DNA of 64,000 nt from G965276765 sp965276765. GTDB taxonomy: Bacteria; Actinomycetota; Acidimicrobiia; Acidimicrobiales; Palsa-688. Shown in pieces: positions 9,215 to 18,349 of the stretch (position 1 is its first letter; each line of letters starts with the position of its first letter). The stretch spans positions 1,302,001 through 1,366,000 of the forward strand of contig OZ255627.1 in NCBI GenBank assembly GCA_965276765.1, written 5' to 3'. The notes beneath the pieces are model-generated. The model did not search any database. It saw only the letters and a list, made by a program, of their open reading frames with translations, and had not been told where the DNA came from. The position numbers and the translations under genes are program-made.

Positions 9215-10858
9215 ATGACCATGCCGATCACCCCCGTCCTCATCACCCAAACGGACGAATGGCAGGCCCTCGTCAGACACCACGCCGGCCTCGAGCACGC
9301 CCACCTGCGCGACCTGTTCGCCGCCGACGCCGGCCGGGGTACGGCGCTCACCGTCGATGCGGCCGACCTCCACCTCGACTACTCGAAGAACCGCGTCACC
9401 TCCGAGACGATCAGGCTCCTCGTGGCCGTGGCCGAACGGGCCGGCCTGAAGGAGCGGATCGAGGCCATGTGGGCCGGCGAGCACATCAACGTGACCGAGG
9501 ACCGCGCCGTCCTCCACGTCGCCCTCCGAGCGCCGGCCGGTGCGTCCATCGTCACCGACGGGCGCAACGTGGTCCCCGACGTCCACGCCGTGCTCGACAA
9601 GATGGCGACCTTCGCCTCGGCCGTGCGCGCCGGCGAGTGGGTGGGGTTCACCGGCAAGCGGATCACGACCGTGGTCAACATCGGCATCGGCGGGTCCGAC
9701 CTGGGCCCGGCCATGGCCTACCAGGCCCTCCTCGACCGAAGCGACCGCTCCCTGACCTGCCGGTTCGTCTCCAACGTCGACGGCAGCGACGTCTGGGAGG
9801 CGACGGCCGACCTCGACCCGGCCGAGACGCTCTTCATCGTCAGCTCCAAGACCTTCACGACCCTCGAGACGATCACGAACGCGACCAGCGCACGGGATTG
9901 GCTTCTTGCCGGGCTGGGCGACCCCGCGGCGGTGGCCAAGCATTTTGTCGCCGTTTCGACCAACGCAGAAAAGGTGCGGGATTTCGGGATCGACACCGAC
10001 AACATGTTCGGTTTCTGGGACTGGGTCGGTGGCCGGTACTCCTATGACTCGGCCATCGGTCTTTCGTTGATGACCTCGGTCGGCCCCGACGCGTTCACCG
10101 AGATGCTGGCCGGTTTCCACGCCATCGACGAGCACGTCCGCTCCACTCCGTTCGAGACCAACCTGCCTGTAATCATGGGCCTGATCGGCGTGTGGTACAA
10201 CGACCTGTTCGGCGCCGAGACCCAGGCCGTCCTCCCCTACAACCATTACCTGTCACGGTTTCCCGATTACCTCCAGCAGCTGGAAATGGAAAGTAATGGG
10301 AAAAGCGTGACGTTGGCGGGGGATCCGGTGGAATTGGCGACCGGGCCCATAGTGTGGGGAACGCCGGGCACCAATGGCCAACACGCCTATTACCAGTTGA
10401 TTCATCAGGGGACTCGTATTATCCCCGCCGATTTTATTGGTTTCCTCGCGCCCAATCACCGGGTCGGAACCCACCACGATCTGCTGATGGCCAACCTCTT
10501 CGCCCAGACCGAGGCCCTGGCGTTCGGCAAGACCAGGGAGCAGGTCGAAGCCGAGGGCGTGCCCGCCTTCCAGGTCCCCCACCGGGTCTTCGCCGGTAAT
10601 CACCCCACCAACACGATCCTCGCCCCGGCTCTGACCCCGCGGATCCTCGGCGAGCTGGTGGCCACCTACGAGCACCGGGTACTGACCCAGGGCGTGATCT
10701 GGGGCATCAACTCCTTCGACCAATGGGGCGTCGAGCTGGGCAAGGCCCTCGCCCAGCGGATCGTGCCCCAGCTCGGCTCCGAGTCCGAGCCCGAGCTCGA
10801 TCACGACAGCTCGACCAATGCGCTGATCCGCCGGTACCGGGCAGCGCGGATGGCCTAA
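9215..10858 (+). CDS. pgi: Glucose-6-phosphate isomerase
   Basis: Interconverts glucose-6-phosphate and fructose-6-phosphate in glycolysis. The 547-residue length matches bacterial Pgi. Signature stretches are VVNIGIGGSDLGPAMAYQAL, the phosphate loop FIVSSKTFTTLETITNA, FWDWVGGRYSYDSAIGLSL, the catalytic Glu/His region QLEMESNGKSVTL and NGQHAYYQLIHQGT, and the C-terminal Lys in QWGVELGKALAQ. Two in-frame starts exist (MTMPIT); the first is used. Codon use in the stretch 9890-10460 has many more A/T-ending codons (ATT, TTT, AAT) than the flanks, which suggests a recombined segment. Confidence 0.97.
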   Translation: MTMPITPVLITQTDEWQALVRHHAGLEHAHLRDLFAADAGRGTALTVDAADLHLDYSKNRVTSETIRLLVAVAERAGLKERIEAMWAGEHINVTEDRAVLHVALRAPAGASIVTDGRNVVPDVHAVLDKMATFASAVRAGEWVGFTGKRITTVVNIGIGGSDLGPAMAYQALLDRSDRSLTCRFVSNVDGSDVWEATADLDPAETLFIVSSKTFTTLETITNATSARDWLLAGLGDPAAVAKHFVAVSTNAEKVRDFGIDTDNMFGFWDWVGGRYSYDSAIGLSLMTSVGPDAFTEMLAGFHAIDEHVRSTPFETNLPVIMGLIGVWYNDLFGAETQAVLPYNHYLSRFPDYLQQLEMESNGKSVTLAGDPVELATGPIVWGTPGTNGQHAYYQLIHQGTRIIPADFIGFLAPNHRVGTHHDLLMANLFAQTEALAFGKTREQVEAEGVPAFQVPHRVFAGNHPTNTILAPALTPRILGELVATYEHRVLTQGVIWGINSFDQWGVELGKALAQRIVPQLGSESEPELDHDSSTNALIRRYRAARMA

Positions 10859-10867
10859 GAGGAGCGG

Positions 10868-12043
10868 TCAGGACCACCACAGGGTGCGACCGGTCTCGTC
10901 GCGCTCGTCGGTGTCGGCACTGCCTTCTATGGGGGCGAGGGCGGTGCCGGGGGTGTCGGCCGGAACCCACAACCGATCGATGGTGACGCCCTCGGTGCCA
11001 GATCCCGGGCCTACCACGGTGCCGGAGAACCGGGCGAAGGGCACGGCGCCGGCGATCGAAGCGAAGACGTCGAGCGGCGGTATCTGGTTGACCTCGGCCG
11101 ACCGATTCTCCTCGGGGAGGGCCGCGACCAGCTCACCGAGGGCATCGGCGGGGACGTCGCGCAGCTCCCAGACCCCCCGACGGCTCTCCCGACTCCACGG
11201 TTCCCACCGTCGTCCGAGCTCGGGTGCCTGGGTGAAGCCGGCCGGACCGAGCCCGGTCATCGGTTCCGGTCGTGGAGACGAGCGCGGCTCGATCTCCGGC
11301 AGGCGGATCGTCCGGTAGGGACCGGCATTGCCCTTGGCCGGGTCCCAAAAGGCATCGGCGCCGAGATGGCGCTTGAGGGTGGCGCGGACCCGCTCGAAGC
11401 CGTCGGGATCGGTCTCGTTGTCGAGGATCGAAGCCGTCAGCTGCACGTACCACCGGTCGTCGCCCAGTCGGGTGACGACCTCGGCGGGCGCGGATGCGAT
11501 CCGTTGGGCACCGAGCACCTCGACGACCGGAGGGCCGAAGACGTTGGCCCACCACACGTTGGGCAGGCCCGTCGATGCGAGGAAGCGGCCGTTGGTCGAC
11601 ATCGCCGGGCCGTTGTGGCTGATCCTGGCGCTGCGGCGCTCGGTCGTCGGCAGGTCACCGGCGACGAGCCGGTGCGCGAACCCGTAGACGGCGTCGGTCT
11701 GCACGGCCAGCGTCCGGAGCAGCGCCGCCGCTCGGGCACCGTCGACGAGCGCCTCGGGTGACGACACCGAGACGTCGGAGAAGTGCCGCGGGCCGGCGGC
11801 GTGAAAGCTGCCGAGGGGCCGGCCGCTGCCCTTGCCCTCGCCGTACCACATAACCCCGTCGCCCCAGATCTTCTCGAGCTCACCGCGATCGAACGGTTCG
11901 CTCAGCGCATCGTCATAGCCCCACTGGCGGGGGAACCACTCCGGCGTGTCCGCATCGATGGCGTCGACGATCGCCTCGCCGTCGGCGGCGGCGGTGAGCG
12001 CGCGGGGGGAGAGAACGGTGAGGAACAGATCGGACGTGGGCAA
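10868..12043 (-). CDS. Hypothetical protein, candidate immunity protein of the adjacent toxin
   Basis: 391 residues, no signal peptide or membrane segment, so probably cytoplasmic. No family is recognised with certainty. It contains many Trp residues (EWFPRQWGYDD, WGDGVMWYGEG, NVWWANVFG). It starts 14 bp after the toxin gene on the same strand, the normal position of an immunity gene in polymorphic toxin loci. That role is inferred from position only. Confidence 0.7.
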   Translation of the reverse strand: MPTSDLFLTVLSPRALTAAADGEAIVDAIDADTPEWFPRQWGYDDALSEPFDRGELEKIWGDGVMWYGEGKGSGRPLGSFHAAGPRHFSDVSVSSPEALVDGARAAALLRTLAVQTDAVYGFAHRLVAGDLPTTERRSARISHNGPAMSTNGRFLASTGLPNVWWANVFGPPVVEVLGAQRIASAPAEVVTRLGDDRWYVQLTASILDNETDPDGFERVRATLKRHLGADAFWDPAKGNAGPYRTIRLPEIEPRSSPRPEPMTGLGPAGFTQAPELGRRWEPWSRESRRGVWELRDVPADALGELVAALPEENRSAEVNQIPPLDVFASIAGAVPFARFSGTVVGPGSGTEGVTIDRLWVPADTPGTALAPIEGSADTDERDETGRTLWWS

Positions 12044-12057
12044 CGGCTCGCCTCGGC

Positions 12058-13401
12058 TCAGGGAATGGGGTCGATCGGACCGGGGTCGATCGGACCGGGA
12101 CCAGGCTCGGGACCAGGTTCGGGCCCCGGCTCAGAGCCGCCGCCCCCGCCGGGCTCGCTACCACCACCACCGGGCTCGCTACCACCGCCGCCGCCGCCGG
12201 TGGGCGGCGCGACGTCGCCAGGGGGAGGAGGTGGCGGCGCCTCCCCTGGGGACGTCGGCTCCCACGTGTGGGTCTGCGGGTTGGCCGAGTACTCCACACC
12301 GTTTTCGTCGGTGGCCACCCCGTCCCCCTGTGAGTAGAGGATCGGGGGCACGTCTCCCTGCGACGCCGTGCCCTGCAGGGCGTCGAGGGCACGCAGGAGC
12401 GGACCTGACAGCTTGGCGCCGGCCCGCACGACCAACTGGAAGGCCCACCCGCGGTCCTCGGCGAGCTGCATCTCGCCTCGCAGCTGCGAGCTGTTGTACT
12501 GGTAGTCGACGTTCTTGTCCTCACCGACGATCTCCGGACCCTGCCCTCCTCCCTCGGGCTCGCCCATCCGGTCGGGCCTCACCCGCACGACCTTGAACCC
12601 GCCACCCTTGAGCGGAATCCTGACCGTGAAGGTCTGCGTATTCTCCTGCAGGCCGAGCAGGGCGTTCTGCAGTTGCTGGAAGGTTGCGCCCGACAGGCTG
12701 TTGTCGGTGACCGAGCCGAGCAGCATGACGAGGAACGCTTTGCTCGGCGTCGGTGTGAATCCGACGGCGCTGTGCAGCCCGATCTGCTTCGGTAGGCCGT
12801 CGACGAGGCCGGCGAGCTTTCGTGCCGCCTGGGCGGCCTGCTGGTGGACCTCGTCGACAGCCCGGCGCTCGGCGTTGACGGCGTCGATGCGCTGCTGCTC
12901 GGTCAGCATCCACGCCACCGAGCCGAAGGTCGCGCCCCCGGGAGGCGCCGACGACGGACCTGGGAACCCGGGAACACCGGAAAAGGGGGACCCGGCACCG
13001 GGGACGGGGGCCTTGCTCGCCGAAGGACGCGGGGCGGTGGCGAGGGTGTGGCGGGCGGCCAGCTCCTTCGTCACGGCGGTCTGATACTCACCCTGGAGCC
13101 TCTGGATGGTGTCGAAGAGGCTGTTGACGATACGGCCGGCGGCGCCCAGCCGTTGCGACACCTCGTCGAGGCCGGAGACGCCCAGCTTCACGTCTCCCTG
13201 CCAGGCCGACGCCGCCGCGCCCGTCCACGACGGGACCTTGTGGGGAGCCGAGGCGAGGTTGGTGGCGGCGCCGGCGACCGCCTTGGCCTGCGTCCCGAGA
13301 AGGGAACCGGACTCCCAGAGCGATGCCAGGTCGATCTGAGGGAACGGCACGCTCCCCTCGACGACGGCGCTGCCCGATCCGCCCGAAGGCATGACTCGCA
13401 T
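12058..13401 (-). CDS. WXG-type polymorphic toxin with predicted REase-fold nuclease domain
   Basis: 447 residues from the start MRVMPSGGSG. The N-terminal ~200 residues are helical with a WTG...WQG pair (SWTGAAASAWQGD) like type VII secretion substrates. After a Pro/Gly linker and a second helical stretch, residues ~275-365 resemble the REase-fold toxin family: VRVRPDRM supplies a PD pair and EIVGEDKNVDYQYNSSQLRG supplies the E-x-K core, followed by FQLVVRAGAKLSGPL. This fits a PD-(D/E)xK nuclease. The last ~60 residues are a Pro/Gly/Glu tail (EPGPEPGPGPIDPGPIDPIP), unusual because toxin domains are normally last. It lies between a small WXG-like gene and a possible immunity gene. Confidence 0.75.
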   Translation of the reverse strand: MRVMPSGGSGSAVVEGSVPFPQIDLASLWESGSLLGTQAKAVAGAATNLASAPHKVPSWTGAAASAWQGDVKLGVSGLDEVSQRLGAAGRIVNSLFDTIQRLQGEYQTAVTKELAARHTLATAPRPSASKAPVPGAGSPFSGVPGFPGPSSAPPGGATFGSVAWMLTEQQRIDAVNAERRAVDEVHQQAAQAARKLAGLVDGLPKQIGLHSAVGFTPTPSKAFLVMLLGSVTDNSLSGATFQQLQNALLGLQENTQTFTVRIPLKGGGFKVVRVRPDRMGEPEGGGQGPEIVGEDKNVDYQYNSSQLRGEMQLAEDRGWAFQLVVRAGAKLSGPLLRALDALQGTASQGDVPPILYSQGDGVATDENGVEYSANPQTHTWEPTSPGEAPPPPPPGDVAPPTGGGGGGSEPGGGGSEPGGGGGSEPGPEPGPEPGPGPIDPGPIDPIP

Positions 13402-13409
13402 CCCGTCTC

Positions 13410-13736
13410 CTACGCTATGCAGGTCGGGGGGCAGGCCGGGCCCTGCGAGCCGCCACCGCCCATGCTCTGGGCATTGTCGGCCTCGACCCGGGCGTAGACC
13501 GTACCGGCCGCCTCGGTGTTGAGCGCCAGGGTCTGCAGGTCGGCGCCGGACTGGGCCAACCAACCGCCGTACGCCCCGGCCAGGCTGGCCAGCGCTCCGT
13601 CGAGCATTCCGAGCCCCACGCCGATCCCCACCGTGTCACCGATCGCCGTCCCAGCCGAGGTCACCGCGTTCGCTTCGGGCGTCATCGCGCCCGCGATCCG
13701 TGCCAACTCGCCAGGAGACACCGTGAACTTCGCCAT
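13410..13736 (-). CDS. Small WXG100/ESAT-6-like protein, likely partner of the toxin
   Basis: 108 residues from the start MAKFTVSPGELARIAGAMT. Predicted as a two-helix hairpin with a central Gly/Trp turn (AGAYGGWLAQSGADLQTLA), as in ESAT-6-like or DUF2563-like proteins that are secreted by type VII systems together with larger effectors. It ends nine bases before the toxin start, so the two are almost certainly co-transcribed. No secretion ATPase gene lies in the window. Confidence 0.75.
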   Translation of the reverse strand: MAKFTVSPGELARIAGAMTPEANAVTSAGTAIGDTVGIGVGLGMLDGALASLAGAYGGWLAQSGADLQTLALNTEAAGTVYARVEADNAQSMGGGGSQGPACPPTCIA

Positions 13737-13827
13737 CGTTCGTCCCTCCAACCTCGCCATGAGCGACAGGAGAAAGGGTACACGGCGGAGAGACTTGGCA
13801 CGAGCGGGGCGTCGAAGCACCCGCCGT

Positions 13828-14162
13828 TCAGTGGAGGCAGAACTCGTTGCCCTCGGGATCGCGCATCACGGCCCACCGGTGGCCGGGGTGGCTGTCGAAG
13901 CCGACGAGCGTGGCGCCGCTCGCCTCGAACCTGGCGACCTCGGCATCGAGGGCGGCGGGATCGACCGGGATGTCCAGGTGCATCCGGTTCTTGGCCTCCT
14001 TGGCTTCGGGAACGCGCTGGAAATACAGGCGCGACCCCGAGCCGTCCGGATCGCAAGCCGCGACCGCATCGGCGAAGGCCAGCCGGCCGTCGATGCGGAC
14101 CACCACCGGGCCAGCTCGTGCGGTGAGATCGCGTCGAACGTGACTTGCAGCGGCCGAGCCAT
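13828..14162 (-). pseudogene. VOC/glyoxalase-like gene with internal deletion and frameshift
   Basis: The N-terminal strand (MARPLQVTFDAISPHELARWW) is in one frame and the rest (IDGRLAFADAVAACDPDGSG, then LYFQRVPEAKEAKNRMHLDI and WAVMRDPEGNEFCLH) is in another. Intact members of this glyoxalase-like family have about 20 more residues between these parts, so a short deletion has also shifted the frame near 14100. The encoded half domain is unlikely to work. A start at 14106 on the second frame would give a 92-residue fragment. Confidence 0.75.
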
Positions 14163-14170
14163 CGGGCGGG

Positions 14171-15304
14171 CTACCGGGAAGCTACGCCGGCGACGGGGCG
14201 GTCGTTGATCGGTCCCTCGCGCTCCTTGAGCGGTCTGGCGTCGCGCCCGCAGTGGGCGGCGAGGATCTCCGCGCAGATCGAAAGCGCAACCTCGGCGCCG
14301 CCTCGCCCGCCGAGGTCGAGGCCGATCGGCCGGTGGATCGCCGCGAGCTGCTCGTCGGTGCGGCCGAGGGCCTTGAGGCGGTCGATGCGCCGCGACTGGG
14401 TCCGCCGCGAGCCCATGGCGCCGACGTACGGCACGGCGCGATCGATGGCGCCGGCGATGGCCGGCACATCGATGTGGGGATCGTGGCTGAGCACAACGAG
14501 GGCGGCGGACACGCCGGCCCAGGCGAGGGCCCGGTCGTAGGTCGGCCAGTCCGGCTGTTCGGTGGGGCCCGCCGGGGTCGGCGAGCCGCCGGTCGCACCC
14601 GACGGGGCCGGACGGTCCTCTACCGCCATGACGTCCCAACCGAGGAGACCGGCCTGAGTCGAGATGGCGCCCACCAGATCGCCGGTGCCCACCACGATCA
14701 GGCGGGGGGTCGGGATCCACGCCTCGACAAGCACCGTGCCGGCATCCGACTCGATCCGGCGCGTGGCGCTGTGGCCACTGGCGAGCACGCCGACGGCCGC
14801 GGCGATGGCCTCGTCTGTGTCACCGGCGATCTGGCCGGCCGTCGTCCCGTCGACGTCGACGACCATCGAGGCGGGTCCTCCGGCTGGCCCCTCGATTCTC
14901 GTCAGCAGCGCCACCGGCGCTCGTTCGCTGAGGCGGGTCCAGAGGAGTCGGGGGATCCCGGTCGTCGGCTGCAGCAGCAGCTCGGCCCTGCCCCCGCACG
15001 AGAGCCCGGCGTCGATCACCTCCTGGCCGTGGATCTCCACGGCCACCGAGCCGAGTCCGGGCGCTTCGGCACCGAGCAGCTCCATCGCCGCCTCCCTGAC
15101 GGCACGGCCTCCGACCTCGCCGAGGACCCATCCGTGCTGCGTCCCCGTGGCCTCGACGACGATCAGCTCGTCGCCGGCCCACGTCGAGAAGCCCTGGATG
15201 TCCACGACCCGCCCTGCCACCGCGGGGCGACCGGCGCTATCGGCCTCGAGCGCAGCCCCGGCCACGGCGGACAATCCGATGCGCTCCACCTGACTCGTTG
15301 TCAT
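14171..15304 (-). CDS. xdhC: XdhC/CoxI family protein (molybdenum hydroxylase maturation)
   Basis: Members bind molybdenum cofactor and load it, after sulfuration, into xanthine dehydrogenase or CO dehydrogenase-type enzymes. 377 residues: an N-terminal XdhC_CoxI part with AGLSCGGRAELLLQP, and a C-terminal Rossmann-like part with LIVVGTGDLVGAI and the conserved YVGAMGSRRTQSRR and PIGLDLGGRGGAEVALSICAE. No molybdenum hydroxylase subunits are in the window, so the client enzyme is elsewhere. The nearby HTH-TOBE gene (16147) fits a molybdenum theme. Confidence 0.92.
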   Translation of the reverse strand: MTTSQVERIGLSAVAGAALEADSAGRPAVAGRVVDIQGFSTWAGDELIVVEATGTQHGWVLGEVGGRAVREAAMELLGAEAPGLGSVAVEIHGQEVIDAGLSCGGRAELLLQPTTGIPRLLWTRLSERAPVALLTRIEGPAGGPASMVVDVDGTTAGQIAGDTDEAIAAAVGVLASGHSATRRIESDAGTVLVEAWIPTPRLIVVGTGDLVGAISTQAGLLGWDVMAVEDRPAPSGATGGSPTPAGPTEQPDWPTYDRALAWAGVSAALVVLSHDPHIDVPAIAGAIDRAVPYVGAMGSRRTQSRRIDRLKALGRTDEQLAAIHRPIGLDLGGRGGAEVALSICAEILAAHCGRDARPLKEREGPINDRPVAGVASR

Positions 15305-15345
15305 GGCTACCTCCCTGTCTTGACCCTACAAAAGGCGAGCGGGTA

Positions 15346-16080
15346 TCAGCCGGCGGTGACCACGAACCGGGGCGGCACGCCGAGCAGGCGCTCTGGCATG
15401 GGAAGCGACACCTTCGCGGCCCATTCGACGTCGTGGAGTCGCTCGATCCACGGATCGGGCCAGCCGGCCCTGCCCACCAGGTCCACGAGCGCCGAAGGGT
15501 CGGTGCCCCCGGCAAGCGGGAGGGCGGCGATGACGTCGGGCGAGTAGTGGGCGTGATGATCGTCACCTGTCCGGCGCAACCTGCGCACCGCCCGCCGCCC
15601 CGACGACCGCAGGGACTCCACCGGGTCGGTCTTGCCCCACAGTCCCTCGACGAGGACGAGACGCCCGAGCGGCGCCGACTCCCGCCACGCCCGGACGGCG
15701 GCGACCGGGTCGGGGAGCGTCCAGACCACATGACGCTCCATCACGGCGTCGAAGGGTCCCGGCGGAGGACGGTCGGCCGATCCTTCGACGACCTCGACAC
15801 CGAGACCTTCGAGGTCGGCGGAGACGCGCAGCTTGGCCAGCATCCCCGGTGAAAGGTCGAGCGCGGTGACCTTGTGGCCAAGTCGGGCCGCGATCAGGCT
15901 GAGGAAGCCGGTGCCGGCGCCGACGTCGAGGACCCTCGCCGGCGGTGGCGGCAGCAGCCGGGCCATGGCCGCCGCCCAGGCGGCCCGTTCGGCTGCGGCG
16001 GTGGGCCGATGGTTGGTGACGCGGTCGTAGGTCGCCGAGTCCGTGTCCCAGTACCTGCGTAGCTCGTCGTGAATGGCCAT
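15346..16080 (-). CDS. Class I SAM-dependent methyltransferase
   Basis: 244 residues from the start MAIHDELRRYWDTDSATYDR. SAM-binding motif I is VLDVGAGTGFLSLIAARLG, motif II is KVTALDLSPGML, and a later motif is RHVVWTLPDPVAAVRAW. The N-terminal WDTDSATYD stretch is usual in small-molecule C/O/N-methyltransferases. A longer in-frame extension to the right overlaps the divergent regulator and is not credible. Substrate unknown. Confidence 0.92.
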   Translation of the reverse strand: MAIHDELRRYWDTDSATYDRVTNHRPTAAAERAAWAAAMARLLPPPPARVLDVGAGTGFLSLIAARLGHKVTALDLSPGMLAKLRVSADLEGLGVEVVEGSADRPPPGPFDAVMERHVVWTLPDPVAAVRAWRESAPLGRLVLVEGLWGKTDPVESLRSSGRRAVRRLRRTGDDHHAHYSPDVIAALPLAGGTDPSALVDLVGRAGWPDPWIERLHDVEWAAKVSLPMPERLLGVPPRFVVTAG

Positions 16081-16146
16081 CACCCGTGAGCATACGGACG
16101 TCGGGCCGGCGTTGACTGGGACCGTCGGATCGACCAGCATCCCAGC

Positions 16147-16545
16147 GTGCCCTCCTACCGCATCAGCCAGGCCGCCAGGCTCCTCGGGGTGAGCGACGAT
16201 ACCGTCAGACGCTGGGCCGACAGCGGCCGTCTGGCCGTTCAGCGCGATGTCAACGGCCGGCGGAGCATCGAAGGGGCGACGCTCGCCGCCTTCGCCGCCG
16301 GACTTGCCGACGAGCCGGACGGCGAGGGCGGCCGCCACTCGGCGAGAAACCGCCTCACCGGCATCGTCACCAAGGTCACGCGCGACAGCGTCATGGCCCA
16401 GGTCGAGATGGTGGCGGGACCGTTTCGGGTCGTATCGCTGCTCAGCCGGGAAGCGGCCGACCAGCTGGCGCTCGCACCCGGCGTCATGGCCGTCGCCTCG
16501 ATCAAGGCCACCAACGTGACCATCGAGCTGCCGGCCGGAGGCTGA
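16147..16545 (+). CDS. HTH-TOBE (molybdate/tungstate-binding type) regulator
   Basis: 132 residues, GTG start. The N-terminal MerR/excisionase-like helix-turn-helix (YRISQAARLLGVSDDTVRRW) is followed by a TOBE/Mop domain (LTGIVTKVTRDSVMAQVEMV ... ASIKATNVTIEL) that binds oxyanions of molybdenum or tungsten in related proteins. It probably senses molybdate and controls transport or cofactor genes. It is divergent from the methyltransferase and close to xdhC. Confidence 0.88.
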   Translation: MPSYRISQAARLLGVSDDTVRRWADSGRLAVQRDVNGRRSIEGATLAAFAAGLADEPDGEGGRHSARNRLTGIVTKVTRDSVMAQVEMVAGPFRVVSLLSREAADQLALAPGVMAVASIKATNVTIELPAGG

Positions 16546-16567
16546 GCCGGCCGGAAACTGAGCTGGC

Positions 16568-17176
16568 TCAGCCCAGGGGCACCAGGGGAAATACCGTCCG
16601 CTTCCAGGTGCTGTTGACGACGATGGCCATCGACGCGTACCAGGCGGCCACGGCGGTGACGAGGCCGAGGTAGCCACCGATCTTGGTGATCGAGGTGCTC
16701 GACGTGTCGAAGGCGCCGATGGCGAGGAACAGGAAGGTCACCGTCAGCAGCACGAACACGGCGAGCACGGCCACGTTGACCTTCGCCGCGGCAATGGTCA
16801 TGTACAGGGTGAAGACGGTCCACACGACGAGGAAGAGCCCGGTCGCCTTGTAGGCCGTGGCCGCAGGGAGCCCGGGCGCCACAAACTTCGCGTAGGACGC
16901 GTAGGCGAGCCAGAAGGCGCCGTAGGAGCTGAAGGCCAGGGCCCCGAAGGTGTTCCTGTTTTTGAACTCCCACATGCCGGCGGCGAACTGGCCGATCCCG
17001 CCGTAGAACAGCGCGAGCGGAAGGACCACCGTCGTCAGGTTGGCGGGAAGTATGCCGGCGTTGAAAACCGAGAGGACGGCCGTCGTCATGGCGAACCCGG
17101 CGAGGCCGAGAGGCGCCGGGTCGGCGACCGTCGCAACGACGGCCTCGGCTTGTGGTGCTGCTTCTGTCGTGGTCAT
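16568..17176 (-). CDS. Acetate uptake transporter, GPR1/FUN34/YaaH (SatP) family
   Basis: 202 residues with six hydrophobic helices. The family signature LGLAGFAMTT stands for the NPxPLGL region near residue 25 and is followed by FYGGIGQFAAGMWEFKNRNT and SSYGAFWLAYA. These proteins carry acetate or succinate with protons across the inner membrane. A 30-residue Ala/Glu-rich cytoplasmic N terminus precedes helix 1. It is monocistronic as far as can be seen. Confidence 0.95.
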   Translation of the reverse strand: MTTTEAAPQAEAVVATVADPAPLGLAGFAMTTAVLSVFNAGILPANLTTVVLPLALFYGGIGQFAAGMWEFKNRNTFGALAFSSYGAFWLAYASYAKFVAPGLPAATAYKATGLFLVVWTVFTLYMTIAAAKVNVAVLAVFVLLTVTFLFLAIGAFDTSSTSITKIGGYLGLVTAVAAWYASMAIVVNSTWKRTVFPLVPLG

Positions 17177-17272
17177 GGGCCTTCGAACCCCCCGGTAGTC
17201 GTGCGCAGCGTGGTTGTGCCCACACCGATGGCAGGCTAAGCCGGCGCGACCGGTTCGCGGGGCGATGCCCCT

Positions 17273-18286
17273 TCAGTCGTGGCAGACCGGCTCGTGGTCA
17301 GCGTGGCCGACCGGCTCGAGTTGGAACGTCGAGTGGGCCACGTCGAAGTGCCCGGCCAGGCAGGCCTGCAGCTGATCGAGGACTCGCGGGGCGCTCCCAC
17401 CGGCGAAGGTCTCGTCGACGACGACGACATGGGCGGAGACCGCCGGAAGATCCGATCCGACCACCCACGCATGGAGATCGTGCACCGAGGCCACGGCGGG
17501 CAGCCCGAGCATGTGGGACCTGACGATGTCGAGATCGACACCCTCGGGGGTGCCTTCGAGCAGCACCCGGCCGGCGCTTCGCAACAGGGGCCAGGCCGCC
17601 CTGAGCATGATGGCGACCACGAGGATGGAAGCGATGGGATCGGCCCTGTCGAAGCCGGTGAACACGATCACCACGCCGGCGACGAACGTCCCGGCAAAGG
17701 CCCATACGTCGGTGACCAGGTGAGCCACGGCGCCGGCCACATCCAGGCGACCGTGGTCCGCCCGCTTGACCACCATGGTCGCCACGCCGTTGACCACGAC
17801 GCCGACGGCGGCCACCACGAGCAGCGCTACGCCGTGGACGGCGGCGGGATGGACGAGGCGTTGGACGGCCTCGACCAGGATGACGATGGCCACGGCAACG
17901 AGGGTGATGCCGTTGCCGGCGGCCGAGAGGGTCTCGGCCCTCCTCCACCCGTAGGTCATGGCGTTGCTCGACGGCCGGCGCAGCAGGCGCACGGTATAGA
18001 GCGATGCCCCGATGGCCCCGGCGTCCGTGAGCATGTGGCCGGCGTCAGCCAGCAGGGCGAGCGAATGGCTGAGGAAGGCGACGACGATCTCGGCGACCAT
18101 GAAACCGACGATCAGCACAAGGGCGACGACGAGGGAGCGGGCGTCGGCGTCGAGGCTCACGCCGTGGTCGTGCCCGCCATGGTCGTGCCCGCCATGGTCG
18201 TGCCCGGCGCGGTCGTGCCCGGCGCGGTCGGGCCCGGCACCAGCGGCTTGGGACTGGGTCCCAAAATCACTTTCAGTGCTTTTCAT
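17273..18286 (-). CDS. Cation diffusion facilitator (Zn/Co/Cd efflux)
   Basis: Antiporter that exports divalent metals. 337 residues from MKSTESDFGT. The N terminus has a His-rich stretch (GHDHGGHDHGGHDHG) made by 18-bp DNA repeats, a likely metal sensor or chelator. Six transmembrane helices follow with metal-site residues in HSLALLADAGHMLTDAGA (helix II) and HLVTDVWAFAGTF (helix V). The C-terminal cytoplasmic domain contains VHDLHAWVVGSD. It is divergent from prfC; zinc is the most likely substrate but this is not proven by sequence. Confidence 0.95.
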   Translation of the reverse strand: MKSTESDFGTQSQAAGAGPDRAGHDRAGHDHGGHDHGGHDHGVSLDADARSLVVALVLIVGFMVAEIVVAFLSHSLALLADAGHMLTDAGAIGASLYTVRLLRRPSSNAMTYGWRRAETLSAAGNGITLVAVAIVILVEAVQRLVHPAAVHGVALLVVAAVGVVVNGVATMVVKRADHGRLDVAGAVAHLVTDVWAFAGTFVAGVVIVFTGFDRADPIASILVVAIMLRAAWPLLRSAGRVLLEGTPEGVDLDIVRSHMLGLPAVASVHDLHAWVVGSDLPAVSAHVVVVDETFAGGSAPRVLDQLQACLAGHFDVAHSTFQLEPVGHADHEPVCHD

Positions 18287-18349
18287 TCCACTTGGAGTGT
18301 AGGCCTGGCGCCGGCGTTCGGCCCATCGCCGGGCCGGTACCCTGGGAGA

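Noticed and set aside
7606..9351. A long minus-strand frame over the aldo/keto reductase and HAD genes
   Set aside because: It overlaps two well supported genes, and its Arg-rich composition is typical of GC-driven shadows.
18170..18240. Repeats of 18 bp as a possible CRISPR or iteron array
   Set aside because: They encode the His-rich metal loop of the CDF protein, and the unit is too short and lacks spacers.
17279..18349. An N-terminal extension of prfC by ~360 codons
   Set aside because: It is antisense to the CDF transporter, and the real RF3 start with a ribosome-binding site is at 18350.
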